6,402 bases of DNA. Origin: CAZCSJ01 sp964501445. Its GTDB lineage: Bacteria; Patescibacteriota; Minisyncoccia; Sungbacterales; HO2-52-23. A program made the position numbers and the translations under genes. The notes beneath the pieces were generated by a model. That model saw only the letters and a list, made by a program, of their open reading frames with translations, did no database searches and was not told the origin of the DNA. The stretch lies in contig CAZCSJ010000025.1 of assembly GCA_964501445.1 (NCBI GenBank), positions 1-6,402 of the forward strand. Direction: 5' to 3'. Shown here piece by piece: positions 4,657 through 6,402 of the stretch (positions are counted from its first letter, which is position 1; each line of letters begins with the position of its first letter).

Positions 4657-4834
4657 AGAAGCGACCGAATCTCGGTTTCAACTCGCCCAAAAGGGCATAC
4701 ATACGGCGCTTCGTTCCACATCTCACGTTCGTTTACAAAAGAAGTGTAGCCGCCCGACACGTCGGACTCTTTTTGGTCTGAAGTGCCGGGCGGTTACCGC
4801 CAAAATCTAAGAGGCCCTTTGGGCCTCTTTTTTT
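4657..4834 (+). ncRNA. Candidate small RNA 5 (about 178 nt), multibranched
   Basis: GAAGCG 4658-4663 pairs with CGCTTC 4707-4712 and encloses two hairpins: ACCGA/TCGGT (4664-4676) and GCCC/GGGC with an AAAA loop (4685-4696). A second domain has CCGCCCG 4750-4756 pairing with CGGGCGG 4787-4793, then CAC/GTG, then an inner GGACT/GGTCT stem. GGCGG 4789-4793 can alternatively pair with CCGCC 4797-4801, which would break the second domain. A perfect terminator follows. The length is near that of 6S RNA, but I see no closing stem between the ends or central bubble. The family is unknown. A frame starting at ATG 4550 that overlaps it has no protein-like features. Confidence 0.55.
4809..4834 (+). terminator. 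Strong intrinsic terminator of small RNA 5
   Basis: AAGAGGCCC 4809-4817 pairs perfectly with GGGCCTCTT 4821-4829 across a TTT loop, with Ts running to 4834. On the opposite strand the stem is followed by AGATTTTGG, a poor tract, so it may serve weakly as a terminator for clpB as well. Confidence 0.92.
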
Positions 4835-4851
4835 ACTCCCTGAGAATTCAT

Positions 4852-5003
4852 TGTGTGGTGGAACGCCCGCATTTTGAAACAATCAGGAGGCGCGGCGGCA
4901 TGGTGTCCCCCGATGAACATCGGGGGACCGCCGCGCCGTATGCTTAGTGAGCGAGTCGCTGGACGAGCGAACGTGTTTCAAAATGCGGGCGCGACACCGC
5001 ATA
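4852..5003. repeat. Very long dyad element with three-way junction, 3' of clpB
   Basis: The core is a perfect 18-bp inverted repeat (4864-4881 with 4974-4991, CGCCCGCATTTTGAAACA). It is extended outward, across a gaa/cga internal loop able to form tandem G-A pairs, by 9 bp with two G-U pairs (4852-4860 with 4995-5003). Inside lie a GC-rich hairpin (GGCGCGGCGG 4889-4898 with CCGCCGCGCC 4928-4937, topped by TCCCCCGAT/ATCGGGGGA at 4906-4927) and a small TCGCT/AGCGA hairpin (4956-4970). It ends 7 bp from the clpB stop codon. No target-site duplication or transposase is visible. It could be a non-autonomous mobile element, a structured 3' UTR of clpB or a DNA hairpin site. Confidence 0.7.
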
Positions 5004-5010
5004 CACCCAA

Positions 5011-6402
5011 CTAACTCTTTGCCGCCACCGCAACGGCAACCGGACGTCGTGCCGAAATCCGCTTTGCCGCCTTTCCAAACTCCACTTTTCCTTCCACCGC
5101 ATCCACTACCACACTATCTCCCGCCTTAAATTTCCCCGCAATAATCTCCTGCGCGATGGAATCAAGAATCAACGCCTGAATCGCGCGCTTCAAAGGACGC
5201 GCGCCGTAATGCACGCTGTACCCTTTTTCCGCAAGGAGAGATTTCAATGCCTGCGTAAATGCAATCGTAATCCCCCGCGCGCGCATGCGCCCCGCAACGC
5301 GCTCAAGCTGAATTTCCACGATCCGCTCAAGGACCTCGCGCGCGAGAGGAGAGAAAATAATAATCTCGTCAAGACGGTTCAAAAATTCCGGCCGGAAGTG
5401 GCGTTCAAGCGACTTCATGATTTTCTCCTTCATGTCGCCCTCCTGTGTTTCTCTCGTATCTTCATTAAACGAGGCAAAGCCGATCCGCCCCATTTCTTTG
5501 GCAAACTCACTCCCGATGTTGGAGGTCATAATGATAATGGTATTTTTGAAATTCACCACGCGGCCCTTCGCGTCGGTGAGATGGCCGTTATCCAAAATCT
5601 GAAGGAGAATGTTGAAGACCTCCGGATGCGCCTTTTCAATTTCATCAAAGAGAATTACAGAATACGGCCGATGCTTCACGATTTCGGTGAGCTGCCCTCC
5701 CTCTTCATGGCCCACATAGCCCGGGGGCGAGCCGATGAATTTTGAAACCGAATGCCGCTCCATGTATTCAGACATATCCACGCGCACCAACGCCTTCTCG
5801 TCTGAAAAAAGAAACTCGGCAAGCGCTTTTGCAAGCTCCGTTTTTCCCACACCGGTGGGACCAAGAAACATGAAAGAACCTATCGGACGATTCTCTTCCG
5901 AAATCCCCGCGCGGGAACGCCGCACGGCATTTGCGATTTTCACAATTGCCTCGTCTTGGCCAATGACGCGGTAACACAGCTCCTCCTCTATGCGAATGAG
6001 GCGCGAGGCCTCGGTTTCCAAAATCCGGGTTACGGGAACTCCGGTCCAGCGCGCGACAACCGCCGCAATCTCCTCCTCCCCCACTTCACCCTTTGCGAGA
6101 TGCCGCGAGTCCTGCAGACGCGTCAATTCTTTCTCCGCCTCGCGCAGGCGCTTCTCGGCATTGGGCGTCTTGCCATAGCGGAGCTCGGCAACTTTTCCGA
6201 ACTCGCCCGCGCGCTCCGCAATGTCCGCTTCCTGCTGGAAGGCGTTGAGCGATGCCTTGAGGTCGCGAATTTCGGTAATAAGGGTTTTTTCCGCGGTCCA
6301 CGCGGCCTCACGGCCTTGAATATCTTCTTTGAGATCGGCAATCCGTTTCTCGAGCGTACGGATGCCCGTCTTTTTCCCCGGCTCCTTTTTCACTGCCTCG
6401 CG
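5011..6402 (-). CDS. clpB: ClpB disaggregase, C-terminal half (5'-truncated by the window)
   Basis: ClpB is a hexameric AAA+ chaperone that threads aggregated proteins through its pore, working with DnaK. The window holds about 463 residues. Counting from the GTG at 6393, residues 1-100 are the end of the middle coiled-coil domain (ERAGEFGKVAELRYGK matches the family). ARWTGVPV at 114-121 starts the second AAA+ module. Walker A GPTGVGKT is at 178-185, the pore loop GYVG at 225-228 and Walker B VILFDE at 246-251. The sensor-1 TSN is at 290-292, the arginine finger R340 in RPEFLNRLDE, and the sensor-2 GARPLKR at 397-403. The frame continues past 6402, so that GTG is internal. The last 20 residues are a basic, Ala/Val-rich tail beyond the usual ClpB end. 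All catalytic motifs are intact, and the gene converges on the small-RNA block. Confidence 0.97.
   Translation of the reverse strand, partial: REAVKKEPGKKTGIRTLEKRIADLKEDIQGREAAWTAEKTLITEIRDLKASLNAFQQEADIAERAGEFGKVAELRYGKTPNAEKRLREAEKELTRLQDSRHLAKGEVGEEEIAAVVARWTGVPVTRILETEASRLIRIEEELCYRVIGQDEAIVKIANAVRRSRAGISEENRPIGSFMFLGPTGVGKTELAKALAEFLFSDEKALVRVDMSEYMERHSVSKFIGSPPGYVGHEEGGQLTEIVKHRPYSVILFDEIEKAHPEVFNILLQILDNGHLTDAKGRVVNFKNTIIIMTSNIGSEFAKEMGRIGFASFNEDTRETQEGDMKEKIMKSLERHFRPEFLNRLDEIIIFSPLAREVLERIVEIQLERVAGRMRARGITIAFTQALKSLLAEKGYSVHYGARPLKRAIQALILDSIAQEIIAGKFKAGDSVVVDAVEGKVEFGKAAKRISARRPVAVAVAAKS

Noticed and set aside
4550..4810. Open frame of 86 codons on the + strand
   Set aside because: It starts inside a perfect inverted-repeat arm, spans a consensus promoter and the small RNA 5 structure, and has no ribosome site or recognisable domain.
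4004..4834. CRISPR array or tRNA cluster
   Set aside because: There are no identical direct repeats with unique spacers. No cloverleaf with GTTC-type T loop and CCA-proximal acceptor stem was found on either strand.

Overview
The window reads like a chromosomal piece of an uncultured Patescibacteria/CPR bacterium, probably of the Parcubacteria group. The main evidence is the large surface protein at the left. It combines a lamin-tail domain containing the phrase INEVAWMGT with Ser/Thr/Pro-rich linkers and right-handed beta-helix repeats, an architecture I associate with Parcubacteria. Base composition is mixed (roughly half GC), and TGA is used as a stop, so the code is not the SR1/Gracilibacteria one. 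The assignment rests on recognition of protein style, not on a database search.

Layout. (1) Positions 1-3015, + strand: a Ser/Thr-rich protein with Ig-like domains, a lamin-tail domain and two homologous beta-helix cassettes; its 5' end probably lies outside the window. Two repeat-like DNA segments sit in frame inside it: a 21-24 bp periodic array near 250-350 and a GC-rich palindrome at 2575-2588. (2) Positions 3016-3302: a hairpin-rich stretch ending in a strong intrinsic terminator, then a TATAAT box placed so that the next mRNA should be leaderless. (3) Positions 3303-3983, + strand: nth, endonuclease III, complete with catalytic Lys/Asp and the four-Cys iron-sulfur motif. (4) Positions 3984-5010: about 1 kb with no credible protein gene, unusual for a compact CPR-like genome. 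It contains five successive promoter-hairpin-terminator modules on the + strand (candidate small RNAs of about 65-180 nt), two adjacent long bulged hairpins whose arms can re-pair with each other, and a very long dyad (4852-5003) with an 18-bp perfect stem. (5) Positions 5011-6402, - strand: the C-terminal half of clpB, cut by the right edge of the window, convergent with everything to its left.

The three proteins have separate jobs (cell surface, base-excision repair, protein disaggregation), and nothing suggests one operon. The most notable region is the non-coding block between nth and clpB. Its modules are packed so that one terminator U-tract runs almost directly into the next -35 box, and each unit folds into at least one hairpin plus a terminator-like hairpin. 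I could not match any of these RNAs to a known family (tRNA, tmRNA, SRP RNA, RNase P RNA or the common riboswitches). The best description is an undescribed tandem small-RNA cluster next to structured DNA/RNA repeats. This is inference from sequence signals and needs comparative genomics or RNA-seq.
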